Source: Planctomyces sp. SH-PL62
GTDB lineage: Bacteria; Planctomycetota; Planctomycetia; Isosphaerales; Isosphaeraceae
Direction of reading: 5' to 3'
Assembly: GCF_001610895.1 (NCBI RefSeq)
Contig: NZ_CP011273.1
Coordinates: 496,001-560,000, forward strand
DNA length: 64,000 nt
The position numbers and the translations under genes were made by a program. Below are positions 37,001-43,981 of the stretch, one piece after another (position 1 is the stretch's first letter; every line of letters starts with the position of its first letter). Under the pieces are notes generated by a model. The model saw only the letters and a program-made list of their open reading frames with translations. It did not search any database and was not told the origin of the DNA.

Positions 37001-37465
37001 CCAGCCCGTGAGCCGCTCGGCGGCGGGATTCAGAAACGTCACCCGGCCCTCGCCGTCGGTCGTGACCAGCCCCTCGGCGAGGCTTCGCGCCATCGCCTCG
37101 AACCGTCGACGGTGGCCCCGATCCTTCTCCTCGAAGTCGCGGTACGCCGCCGAGAAGAAGGCGATGAACCCGGAGACGATCACGAACGCGCCGACGGCCC
37201 CGAACTGGACGGCCTGGAAGCCGAACGTCCCGTAGGGGGGCAGGAAGAAGCAGGAGCCCACGACCACCGACAGCGCAGTCGTCAAGGCGCAGGGGATGAG
37301 GCCGCCGAGCCAGCCGGTCGCCATCACGGCCCCGAGGAAGAAGGCCCAGGGGGCCCGTTCGCAGAGCGGCCACGTCGCCGCCGTGAGGCCGGCCGCCACG
37401 GCGACCGCCGGCAGGATCATCAGATAACGGCCGCTCCGCCGTCGCCTCGAACTCTTCAATGCCAC
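34049..37465 (-). CDS. Hybrid sensor histidine kinase with five PAS domains
   Basis: About 1138 residues from GTG 37465, chosen because GGAGG lies 7 bases upstream; an ATG at 37495 is the alternative. N-terminal four-helix membrane domain of the DUF4118 type (residues ~14-108). Five PAS-like units follow (FEAMARSLAEGLVTTDGEGR; LVGGSVDRLEMLDPEGRLLA; RTLFESIDEGFCVIEMIY; LIQDAPAFICTLRGPDHVFE; LADAMPQAVWTARADGAIDY). HisKA has EFLATLAHELRNPLAPI with the phosphoaccepting His, then HATPase_c (NLLNNAAKYTEPGG, DTGIGLAPEM, GLGIGLTIVK). A C-terminal receiver shows VLVVDDNRDSANSL and the phosphoaccepting Asp in ILLDLGLPDRNG. The signal is unknown. Lone gene, no response regulator beside it. Confidence 0.95.
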   Translation of the reverse strand: MALKSSRRRRSGRYLMILPAVAVAAGLTAATWPLCERAPWAFFLGAVMATGWLGGLIPCALTTALSVVVGSCFFLPPYGTFGFQAVQFGAVGAFVIVSGFIAFFSAAYRDFEEKDRGHRRRFEAMARSLAEGLVTTDGEGRVTFLNPAAERLTGWPAPEAQDRPIDEVFSLRVEGEPASWVGDARRGVQEIRGVLLGRDGVERPVEGSAAPIRDESSTAGVVLSFRDVGERLAAEAALHQSEELNRKLVGGSVDRLEMLDPEGRLLAMNDYGRRLMEAEDFESLRGREWASLWPEAMRATVREAVRKAAQGGVARFAGPGPTLRGAPRDWEVHLSPLLAADGSPERISCIARDVTERKRAEREVQASERRYRTLFESIDEGFCVIEMIYDEDGRAVDYAFLETNPAFETHTGLVEARGKRMRELVPDHDDHWFRTYAQVVATGRPLRFVDRAEKLGGAWFDLYAMPMEGRKVAVLFKNVSEAIRAEQERERLLLSLKLERGRLASLIQDAPAFICTLRGPDHVFELTNSLYREMVGNRDLIGKPVQEAFPDLEGQGFFELLDQVYRTGETFVGKETPIRFRHRGSSEADRRVLNFVFQAMYDPDGEVSGIFVHGVDVTDAVAAREALRESEARFRQLADAMPQAVWTARADGAIDYSNRQWRQYGSPPEGVLGDSRWARLIHPDDRERTHAIWLESLRTGRPFETEYRLRREFDGSYRWHLGRALPIEDSQARIVRWFGTSTDVDDVKRLSEALQQADRRKDEFLATLAHELRNPLAPIRTGLEILRHCPDPTSASTTIDMMARQLSHMVHLIDDLMDVARVGSGKISLRKEPTTLQAIVSGAVEASRQIIDSARHSLTVSLPDEPLPLDADPTRLTQVVANLLNNAAKYTEPGGRIGLAARREGDEAVVTVRDTGIGLAPEMLSKVFDMFTQVDGSLDRSQGGLGIGLTIVKRLVEMHGGRIDARSAGIGRGSDFIVRLPLAGAPAAVPGDPGADENRTRAGGLRVLVVDDNRDSANSLSRLLALGGHEVHTAYAGVQAIAEASAYPPDVILLDLGLPDRNGFAVAAELRATPAFHGTTIVALTGWGQPEDRRRSREAGFDDHLVKPVDIEQLRAILDSVAENGRRRPDGAVAVVEP

Positions 37466-37604
37466 GTCGCGCCCTCCGGTGTCAGGCCACGCCATGGTAC
37501 TCGAATCGGGGGACTTCGGAACAGTCGGCCTCTGTCGGAAACGGACGAGTCGAGAGGCGCGATGGGCCCGCCCCTGACCTTTCGCGACGCAGTCGGGCTC
37601 GGGG

Positions 37605-38075
37605 CTAAATGTGGCAGGCGCCCCCGCCATGCTTCTGAACGTATCTCTGGTGATATTCCTCGGCGCGCCAGAACGGCCCGGCCGGGGCGATCTCGGTTAC
37701 GATGGGGCGACCGAAGGCGGCCGACTCGTCCAGTCGCCGCTTCATCTCGGCGGCCTCGCGGGCCTGCTCGTCGTCGTGCGTGAAGACGACCGAGCGGTAC
37801 TGGCTCCCGTAATCCGGCCCTTGACGGTTCAAGGTGGTGGGGTCGTGGATCTTCCAGAAGGCGTCCAGCAGCCGGTCGTATGAGATCTTCGACGGGTCGT
37901 ACTCCACCTGGACGACCTCGGCGTGGCCGGTCTGATCGGTGCAGACCTGATGGTAGGTGGGGTTCTCGACCGGGCCCCCCATGTAGCCGGAGGTCGCTTC
38001 GAGAACCCCGGGGAGGCGGCGGAAAGCCTCCTCGACGCCCCAGAAACACCCCGCGCCGAACGTCGCCGTCGCCAT
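37605..38075 (-). CDS. msrA: Peptide methionine-S-sulfoxide reductase A
   Basis: 156 residues from ATG 38075. The catalytic motif GCFWG includes the nucleophilic Cys at position 10; the family sequence is otherwise intact: [71 protein letters not shown] and the end [18 protein letters not shown]. It reduces methionine-S-sulfoxide in proteins with thioredoxin, after oxidative damage. Cytoplasmic, no signal. No msrB is adjacent. Located between the sensor kinase and the divergent flavin oxidoreductase gene. Confidence 0.97.
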   Translation of the reverse strand: MATATFGAGCFWGVEEAFRRLPGVLEATSGYMGGPVENPTYHQVCTDQTGHAEVVQVEYDPSKISYDRLLDAFWKIHDPTTLNRQGPDYGSQYRSVVFTHDDEQAREAAEMKRRLDESAAFGRPIVTEIAPAGPFWRAEEYHQRYVQKHGGGACHI

Positions 38076-38279
38076 CTCGTCCGCTCCTCGGTTCTCGGGT
38101 CGAAGCCTTGAAGGGTCGCTCGCCGACCCTCATGATTTGTAGGGGCCGATCGGCCTTGCGGCAACCCCCCCGCCCCGGGGGTTGCTCGGCTCCTTACAAT
38201 GCTGGCGGATCAGACCATTGCAACCAGGGGCCGTGACGCGATCGTCCGGCCCGAGTCGCATCCCCCCAGGACCCTGAAC

Positions 38280-39383
38280 GTGGCCACGACGCCTTCCGCC
38301 GCGAAGCCGCCCAGTCTTTACGACCCTCATACGATCCGCGGGCTCACGCTCCGCAACCGGATCGTGATGTCGCCGATGTGCCAGTATTCCTCCCAGGACG
38401 GCCTGGCGAACGACTGGCATCTGGTCCATCTGGGGGCCCGCGCCTCCGGGGGAGTCGGCCTGATCTTCGTCGAGGCGACCGCCGTGACGCCTGGCGGACG
38501 CATCAGCCCCGGCGACATGGGGCTCTGGGACGACGGCCACATCGAGCCCCTGGCCCGGATCGTCCGCTATCTGGACTCGCAAGGCGCCGCGCCGGGGATT
38601 CAGATCGCGCACGCGGGTCGCAAGGCCAGCTGCGACCTCCCCTGGCGAGGCGGCGCGCCGATCCACGACCCGGCTCAGGGGGGCTGGCCGGTCGTCGGCC
38701 CCAGCCCGATCCCGTTCGACGAGGGGCACCCCGTCCCTCGCGAGCTGACCGTGGCCGACATCGACGGCCTGGTCGACGACTTCGAGGCCGCCGCCCGCCG
38801 CGCCCTGGCCGCCGGGTTCCGGGTCATCGAGATCCACGCGGCCCACGGCTACCTGCTCCACGAATTCCTCTCGCCCCTGAGCAACAAGCGGACGGACGAC
38901 TACGGCGGCTCGCTGGAGAACCGCACGCGGTTCGTCCGCCGGGTGGCCGAGCGGCTGCGCAAGGTGATCCCCGACTCGATGCCCCTGTTCACCCGGATCT
39001 CCGCGACCGACTGGGCCGAAGGAGGATGGGACCTCGACCAGTCCATCGAGCTGGCGAAGCAGTTGAAGGAGCTGGGCGTCGACCTGATCGACTGCTCCTC
39101 CGGCGCGCTCGTCCCGCACGTCAGGATTCCGGTCGCCGCCGGGTATCAGGTGCCGTTCGCCTCGCAGATCCGCCGGGCGGCGGGGATCGCGACGGGCGCC
39201 GTGGGCCTGATCGCCGAGCCCTTCCAGGCCGAGATGATCGTCGCCAACGGCGACGCCGACCTGGTCCTGCTCGGCCGCGAGCTGCTCCGCGAGCCCTACT
39301 GGGCGTTGAAGGCGATGAAGGAGTCGGGCCGCGAGATCCCCTGGCCCCTCCCTTACGGCTACGTCTTCAAGTCGCGTCGGTGA
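38280..39383 (+). CDS. NADH:flavin oxidoreductase, Old Yellow Enzyme (YqjM-like)
   Basis: 367 residues if GTG 38280 is the start, with AGGA 9 bases upstream; an ATG at 38199 would add 27 unlike residues. FMN-binding TIM barrel of the OYE family: LRNRIVMSPMCQYSSQDGLAN, with the Cys-Gln-Tyr motif of the YqjM class, WHLVHLGARASGGVGLIFVEATAV, QIAHAGRKAS, IHAAHGYLLHEFLSPLSNKR (the two His that bind the substrate), TDDYGGSLENRTRFV and LVLLGRELLREPYW. Reduces activated C=C bonds with NAD(P)H; physiological substrate unknown. Next gene on the strand is a STAS protein after 48 bases. Fairly certain of family, less of start. Confidence 0.93.
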   Translation: MATTPSAAKPPSLYDPHTIRGLTLRNRIVMSPMCQYSSQDGLANDWHLVHLGARASGGVGLIFVEATAVTPGGRISPGDMGLWDDGHIEPLARIVRYLDSQGAAPGIQIAHAGRKASCDLPWRGGAPIHDPAQGGWPVVGPSPIPFDEGHPVPRELTVADIDGLVDDFEAAARRALAAGFRVIEIHAAHGYLLHEFLSPLSNKRTDDYGGSLENRTRFVRRVAERLRKVIPDSMPLFTRISATDWAEGGWDLDQSIELAKQLKELGVDLIDCSSGALVPHVRIPVAAGYQVPFASQIRRAAGIATGAVGLIAEPFQAEMIVANGDADLVLLGRELLREPYWALKAMKESGREIPWPLPYGYVFKSRR

Positions 39384-39431
39384 TCGTCCCGGAGTCTTCC
39401 GGCCCGATCCGAAATGAAGGAGGCTCGCCTC

Positions 39432-39785
39432 ATGGCTCTCAACATCCGGCTCGACGGCGACGTCACCGTCCTGAGCAATTTCGCCCGCCTCATGAACGAC
39501 CCGAAGCACGTCGACGCGGCGAACGACGTCGAGGACCGCCTCGATCTCGGCGAGCGAAACTTCGTCATGGAGATGAGCAACGTCAACGAGACCGGCGCGG
39601 GGCTCCTCGGCCTGCTGGTGACCCTCACCCGGTCGATCCGCAAGCGCAAGGGCGACGTCGTCATCGCCCACCCCAGCCCGGCCATCCGCCGCCTCGTCGA
39701 CGACATGCGGATGGACGACTTCTGGGACGTCTTCGACAGCGTGGAGGAGGCCAAGGCCTTCTACCATCGCCACGACCCCGAGTGA
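39432..39785 (+). CDS. STAS-domain protein (anti-anti-sigma-factor-like)
   Basis: 117 residues from ATG 39432, because a perfect AAGGAGG sits 8 bases before it; the ATG at 39414 would place this site inside the gene. The STAS fold is visible in MALNIRLDGDVTVLSNFARL, a strand-helix alternation, NFVMEMSNVNETGAGLLGLLVTLTRSIRKRKGDVVIAHPS and FDSVEEAKAFYH. The usual phosphorylatable serine of SpoIIAA (DxS motif) is replaced by VNETG with Thr, so regulation by phosphorylation is possible but unproven. Follows the OYE gene after 48 bases on the same strand. Function not assigned. Confidence 0.82.
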   Translation: MALNIRLDGDVTVLSNFARLMNDPKHVDAANDVEDRLDLGERNFVMEMSNVNETGAGLLGLLVTLTRSIRKRKGDVVIAHPSPAIRRLVDDMRMDDFWDVFDSVEEAKAFYHRHDPE

Positions 39786-39810
39786 TCGAAATTGGGTCCG
39801 TTCGCACCGT

Positions 39811-39836
39811 CCGGCCGGGGGACGCTCCCCGGCCGG
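39811..39836. terminator. Perfect 10-base hairpin between convergent genes
   Basis: CCGGCCGGGG (39811-39820) pairs exactly with CCCCGGCCGG (39827-39836), loop GACGCT. It lies 26 bases after the STAS stop and 42 bases before the DUF72 stop, in the middle of a convergent pair, as expected for a bidirectional transcription end. No T-tract follows on either strand, so efficiency is uncertain. Confidence 0.55.
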
Positions 39837-39877
39837 CGCGGGTGCTTTCCCGGCCGCGGCGGGCGCGGGCCGCCCCC

Positions 39878-40600
39878 TCAGGAACCGACCAGTTCCTTCA
39901 GGCGAAGGGCGTTGCGCACGGCATGGCCGTAGCCGTCGTTGTTGAAGTAGGCGAACACGTCACGCCCCCGCCAATCGCCGATCCGGTCGGCCCACCAGCG
40001 GAGGTCGGATTCGGAGTACGACCCGGCGTAAAGATGCTCGGGGTCGGGCCCGTGGAGGCGGACGTACACGAAGCCGGCGGTCGCCCGCAGGACGCAGGGC
40101 AGGTTCGCCCCGCTGGTGACGCAATACGCCGCCCCATGGCTCTCCAGGACGGCGAACGTCTCCTCGACGTCCCAGCTCGGATGGCGGAACTCCACGGCGA
40201 CCTCCCGGCCCCCGGACGCCAGGCCCAGGAAGCGGTCGAGGCGGTCGAGGTCGATCCCGAAATGGGGAGGAAGCTGGAACAGCAGCACGCCCCGCTTCCG
40301 ATTCAGGCGGACCAGGCCCGATTCCATCCGCTCGAGCCACCCCTCCGGCTCGTTCAGCTTTCGGAACTGCGTGAGGCCCCGCGACGCCTTGGCCGAGACG
40401 AGGAAGCCCTCGGGCAGCCGATCGTGCCAGGACGTGAAGACCTCGTCCTTCGGCCAGCGATAGAAGGTGTTGTTCACCTCCACAGTGTCGAAGACCCGGG
40501 CGTAAGCGTCGAGACGCTCCAGGCTCGACGCCGATCGCGGGTAGAGGACGTCCACCCAGTGATCGTAGCTCCACCCGGACGTCCCGATATGGACGCTCAA
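39878..40600 (-). CDS. DUF72 domain protein (YecE-like)
   Basis: 240 residues from ATG 40600. DUF72 TIM-barrel family, full length: MSVHIGTSGWSYDHWVDVLYP (first motif), VFDTVEVNNTFYRWPK, FLVSAKASRGLTQ, GVLLFQLPPHFG, VEFRHPSWD, FVYVRLHGPDPEHLYAGSY and VFAYFNNDGYGHAVRNALRL. The motif HIGTSGWSYDHW is invariant in the family; enzymatic activity is not established. Its start lies in a four-base ATGA-type overlap with the end of the LigD gene on the same strand, so the two are translated together; a link with DNA end repair is only suggested by this. Confidence 0.95.
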   Translation of the reverse strand: MSVHIGTSGWSYDHWVDVLYPRSASSLERLDAYARVFDTVEVNNTFYRWPKDEVFTSWHDRLPEGFLVSAKASRGLTQFRKLNEPEGWLERMESGLVRLNRKRGVLLFQLPPHFGIDLDRLDRFLGLASGGREVAVEFRHPSWDVEETFAVLESHGAAYCVTSGANLPCVLRATAGFVYVRLHGPDPEHLYAGSYSESDLRWWADRIGDWRGRDVFAYFNNDGYGHAVRNALRLKELVGS

Positions 40601-42051
40601 CGCTCCGCCGCCTGCTCGCCGAAGCTCTCGACGAGCCCCGCGAAGGGGTCGACCTTGCGCAGCCTGGCGAGGACCTTCTTCGCCGTGAACGCGGCCGGGT
40701 CGAGCTTGCTCGCGACCTCCTTCCAGTCGAGCGGCGTGGAGATCGTCGCGCCCGGCGTCGCCCGCAGGACGTAGGGGGGGACGGCGTGATGGCCTCGCGC
40801 GTTCTGCAGGACGTCGATGTAGACCCGTCCCCCGCGCTTCGCCTTGCGGATCTCGACGGTCGCCCGCTCGGGCATCCCGCCGGCCACCTTCTCGGCCAGC
40901 TCGAGCGCCCAGGCCCTCGCCTCGTCGAAGTCCGTCTTGCGGGTCCAGGGGGTCAGGACGTGGAGACCGGTCTTGCCCGAGGTCTTCACGAACGACTCGA
41001 CGCCCAGTTCGTCCAGCTCCCCCTTGACCGCCCTGGCCACCGAGACGACGTCGGCGAAAGAAGCCTCGCCCGGATCGAGATCGAAGAGCACGAAGTCCGG
41101 CCGGTCGAGGTCGCCGACGCGCGAGGCCCAGACGTGGAAGGTCAGCGTCCCCTGGTTCACGAGATAGAGGAGCGTCGGCTCGTCGTTGACCAGCGCGTAG
41201 CGGACCGGCTTGCCGCGCTCAGTCTGGAGCTCGACGCGCGGAATCCAGCCGGGGTAGGAAGCGGGCGTGTTCTTCTGCCAGAAATGGGCGGATCCGGCGA
41301 GGCCGTCCGGCAGCCGTTCGAGGGTGATGGGCCGGTCCTTCAAAAACGGCAGGAGGCGCCCCGCGACCTTCTGATAGTAAGCGAAGACGTCCTTCTTCGT
41401 GAGCCCGGCGTCGGGATAGACGATCCGGCCGGGGTGCGTCAGATTGACCGCCTCCGGCGCTTCGGTCGACGGCTCGGGCCGGGCGGACTCGGCCCGCTTC
41501 GGCTTCGACTTCCGTTTCGGTCGCGGCCCGGACTCGGGTTCGGTCCCCCGCTCGGCGAACTCGTCGTTCGACTTCATCAGCAGCCATTGGGGCTTGCGTT
41601 CGCCCCATTTCATGCGGACCAGGTTGAATTTCCCCCTGAGCCGTTCGCCGTGCATGACGAACTCGAGCCGGCCGTCCTCGATCGCTTCGGAGACGGACTT
41701 CGGCTCGGGCTGGTCTTCCATCAGGCTCTCATAGGTGCCCTGGTCCCAGATGGCGACCGTGCCGCCGCCGTACTGTCCCTTGGGAATCGTCCCCTCGAAC
41801 GTGGCGTAGCTGAGGGGGTGATCCTCCACCTGGACGGCCAGCCGCTTCGCCGAGGGGTCGAGCGACGGCCCCTTGGGCACCGACCAGCTCTTCAGCACGC
41901 CGTCGGCCTCCAGGCGGAAGTCGAAGTGGTGGACCGAGGCGTGGTGCTCCTGGACGACGAAGATCGGCCGCCGGTGCTCCTCGCCCCTTGTCCCGGCCGG
42001 CTCTCGGGTCCTGGTGAAGTCTCGCCTGGCGTTGTATTCTTCCAGCGGCAT
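40597..42051 (-). CDS. ligD: Ligase-less LigD: 3'-phosphoesterase plus primase-polymerase domains
   Basis: 484 residues from ATG 42051. Residues ~25-160 are the LigD 3'-phosphoesterase domain: FVVQEHHASVHHFDFRLEADG, LKSWSVPKGPSL, AVQVEDHPLSYATFEGTIPKG and GGGTVAIWDQGTY. A Lys/Arg/Pro-rich linker at 160-205 replaces the ATP-dependent ligase domain found in the standard enzyme. Residues ~210-480 are the primase-polymerase domain: VNLTHPGRIVYPDAGLTKKD, FVLFDLDPGEASF with two catalytic Asp, KTSGKTGLHVLTPW. It would process 3' ends and fill gaps in non-homologous end joining; sealing must come from another ligase. No Ku gene is in the window. Overlaps the DUF72 gene by four bases. Confidence 0.93.
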   Translation of the reverse strand: MPLEEYNARRDFTRTREPAGTRGEEHRRPIFVVQEHHASVHHFDFRLEADGVLKSWSVPKGPSLDPSAKRLAVQVEDHPLSYATFEGTIPKGQYGGGTVAIWDQGTYESLMEDQPEPKSVSEAIEDGRLEFVMHGERLRGKFNLVRMKWGERKPQWLLMKSNDEFAERGTEPESGPRPKRKSKPKRAESARPEPSTEAPEAVNLTHPGRIVYPDAGLTKKDVFAYYQKVAGRLLPFLKDRPITLERLPDGLAGSAHFWQKNTPASYPGWIPRVELQTERGKPVRYALVNDEPTLLYLVNQGTLTFHVWASRVGDLDRPDFVLFDLDPGEASFADVVSVARAVKGELDELGVESFVKTSGKTGLHVLTPWTRKTDFDEARAWALELAEKVAGGMPERATVEIRKAKRGGRVYIDVLQNARGHHAVPPYVLRATPGATISTPLDWKEVASKLDPAAFTAKKVLARLRKVDPFAGLVESFGEQAAER

Positions 42052-42508
42052 GGCGGTCGCTCCGGTCGGCGTACTCCTCGTCTCCGCACGGACGGGCGCC
42101 GTGGACCTGGGACGCTCGCTGCGGCACTCCCCGGCCGATTCGTCCGGCCTGACAGTTCATAGCGTGAAGGAGAGGCCCTCGCCGTCCAACCGGGTCCGGG
42201 GCCATTCTTCAGGGTTGGCCACGCCGAAAGCTCCGAGGTCGAGGCGCACGAACATCGGGAACTTCCCGAGGAGTCCGCAACTCCTATGCCGCAAGGCGGC
42301 GACGCTTCGCGGACGCAGCGCGGCCTAGGCCGGCTTCTCGAGGTCTTGGGCCGTGTCGACCGCGGCGGGCGAGGAGGACCCTGCGCCGAGAGGGAGTGCA
42401 ACCGTGGTCGAACGACACGGCGGTGTGGAGACGGCAGGCCCGGAAAGGACGACGCCCGCCGGCTGGGGGCCGGCGGGCGTGGGGAGGGACGAGTGATGGG
42501 CGCGCCGC
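42052..42508. other. Intergenic region, 457 bases, with a 12-base hairpin
   Basis: Between the LigD start (minus) and the Gfo/Idh stop (minus). The LigD promoter should lie here. A perfect 12-base stem, ACGCCCGCCGGC (42452-42463) and GCCGGCGGGCGT (42469-42480), loop TGGGG, lies 29 bases past the Gfo/Idh stop on the minus strand and is terminator-like without a T-tract. A short minus-strand frame from ATG 42255 (about 32 residues, FVRLDLGAFGVANPEEW) has some protein-like character but no recognisable family. Nothing else is supported. Confidence 0.5.
42452..42480 (-). terminator. Perfect 12-base hairpin after the Gfo/Idh gene
   Basis: ACGCCCGCCGGC pairs exactly with GCCGGCGGGCGT around loop TGGGG. 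On the minus strand it lies 29 bases past the stop of the Gfo/Idh gene, which suggests a transcription terminator; the T-run expected of a classical Rho-independent site is absent (CGTCCTTTCC follows). Confidence 0.55.
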
Positions 42509-43858
42509 TCAGGCGTGGATGGAGAAGCCCTTGCGGTAGTCGCGACGGATGTACTGGTCGGCGTCGGGCTGGTTCTTGACCTTCATGGCCTCGGCTTCCC
42601 ACTCGATGCGGGAGCCGACGCGGAGGGCCACGACGCCCAGCAGGACGGTCTCGGTGAGCCGGCCGGCGTAGTCGAAGTTGGAGAGGGCCTTGGACGGGTC
42701 GTTGGCCTTGATGGCCTCGACGAACTCCGTGAAGTGGCCGGGCGAGCGTGGGAGGGTCGGCTCGGGCTTCTTGAAGTCCTTGAAGTCGTCGCGCGGCAGG
42801 AGCGTGTACTCGGCGCCGTAGTCGTTCTTGGAGAAGAACGAGCCCTTCTCGCCGACGATCAGGAGCCCGCTGCCGGAGGGGTCCTCGCCGTGGAGCAGCG
42901 CCTTGTAGGCTCGCTTCTCTTCGGGGAGGTTGCCGCCGCCGTCATACCAGGTGAGGCTGAGCGGGGCGCGGCCGTCACGCTCGCCGAAGTGGGTCTTGAT
43001 GATGGACCAGGTGGGGTAGGTCTGGTTGTCGACGATGCCCGAGGTGTCGACGACTTCGGCGGCGACGGGGTCGAACAGGTCGAGGCCCTTGGCGGCGACG
43101 TTGATGGTGTGGCAAGCCATGTCGCCCAGGGCGCCGGTGCCGAAGTCCAGCCAGCCGCGCCAGTTGAACGGGTGGTAACCGGCGTGGTAGGGGCGATCGT
43201 GGGCGGGGCCGAGGAACTCATACCAGTGGACGTGGTTGGGGATGCCCGGATAGTCCTTGAAGCCGGCGATGCCCTGCGGCCAGACCGGCCGATTGGTCCA
43301 GACGTGGATCTCCTTGACGCGGCCGATCCCCCCGGCGCGGAGCAGTTCGGCACCTTCGCGGAGGCCGTTCTCGGCGGTCCCCTGGTTGCCCATCTGGGTG
43401 CAGAGCTTCTTCTCGGCGGCCAGGGTCCGGAGCAGCCGGGCTTCCTCGATGGACCAGGTCAGCGGCTTCTGGACGAAAGCGTGCTTGCCCATCCGCATGG
43501 CCATGACGGCGGCCGGGGCGTGCGAGTGGTCCGGGGTGCTGACGGTGACGGCGTCGATCTTGTCGCCCAGCTCCTCCAGCATCGTGCGGTAGTCGACGTA
43601 GGTCTTGGCGTTGGGGAACTTCGCCGCCTTCTTCGCCAGCGTCTTCTCGTCGATGTCGCAGAGCGCGACGATCTCGCCGTGCTTGCCGGCGTCGTTGGTG
43701 TCGCTGTCCCCCTTGCCGCCGACGCCGATGCAGGCGAAGCGGACCTTGGAGTTCGGCGATTCCTCGGACGCCCTCGCGATCGCCGGCGCGCCGCCGCCGA
43801 GGAACTTCCCGGAGACCCCCACGAGGGCCGACCGGCTCAGAAAGTCACGTCGTTTCAT
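42509..43858 (-). CDS. Gfo/Idh/MocA family oxidoreductase, exported
   Basis: 449 residues from ATG 43858. Tat-type leader MKRRDFLSRSALVGVSGKFL. NAD(P)-binding Rossmann domain (VRFACIGVGGKGDSDTNDAG, IVALCDIDEKTLAKKA), the sugar-type EKP-like motif in this variant is HAFVQKPLTWSIEEARLL, and the C-terminal GFO_IDH_MocA domain has GNQGTAENGLREGAELLR, WYEFLGPAHDRPYHAGYHPFNWRGWLDFGTGALGDMACH. Long form typical of planctomycetes, where dozens of such proteins are predicted to act on sugars or other polyols; the NWRGWLDFGTGALGDM motif is the planctomycete signature. Substrate not known. Upstream of SNF2 by 123 bases; independent transcription is likely given the hairpin at its end. Confidence 0.94.
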   Translation of the reverse strand: MKRRDFLSRSALVGVSGKFLGGGAPAIARASEESPNSKVRFACIGVGGKGDSDTNDAGKHGEIVALCDIDEKTLAKKAAKFPNAKTYVDYRTMLEELGDKIDAVTVSTPDHSHAPAAVMAMRMGKHAFVQKPLTWSIEEARLLRTLAAEKKLCTQMGNQGTAENGLREGAELLRAGGIGRVKEIHVWTNRPVWPQGIAGFKDYPGIPNHVHWYEFLGPAHDRPYHAGYHPFNWRGWLDFGTGALGDMACHTINVAAKGLDLFDPVAAEVVDTSGIVDNQTYPTWSIIKTHFGERDGRAPLSLTWYDGGGNLPEEKRAYKALLHGEDPSGSGLLIVGEKGSFFSKNDYGAEYTLLPRDDFKDFKKPEPTLPRSPGHFTEFVEAIKANDPSKALSNFDYAGRLTETVLLGVVALRVGSRIEWEAEAMKVKNQPDADQYIRRDYRKGFSIHA

Positions 43859-43981
43859 GCTCGCACGACTCCTGGTCTACGAGGAGGGGGGGCGGCCTCG
43901 GCCGAGGCCGCGAGTCTTTCGCCTTCAGGATGCCTCACTTTCGAGGCCGTCGCAAGCGTCCGCCCCCCCTCGCCGCCCCGG

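Noticed and set aside
42160-42255. Short minus-strand frame with protein-like residues (FVRLDLGAFGVANPEEW)
   Set aside because: About 32 codons, no RBS, no family; kept only as a note in the intergenic entry.
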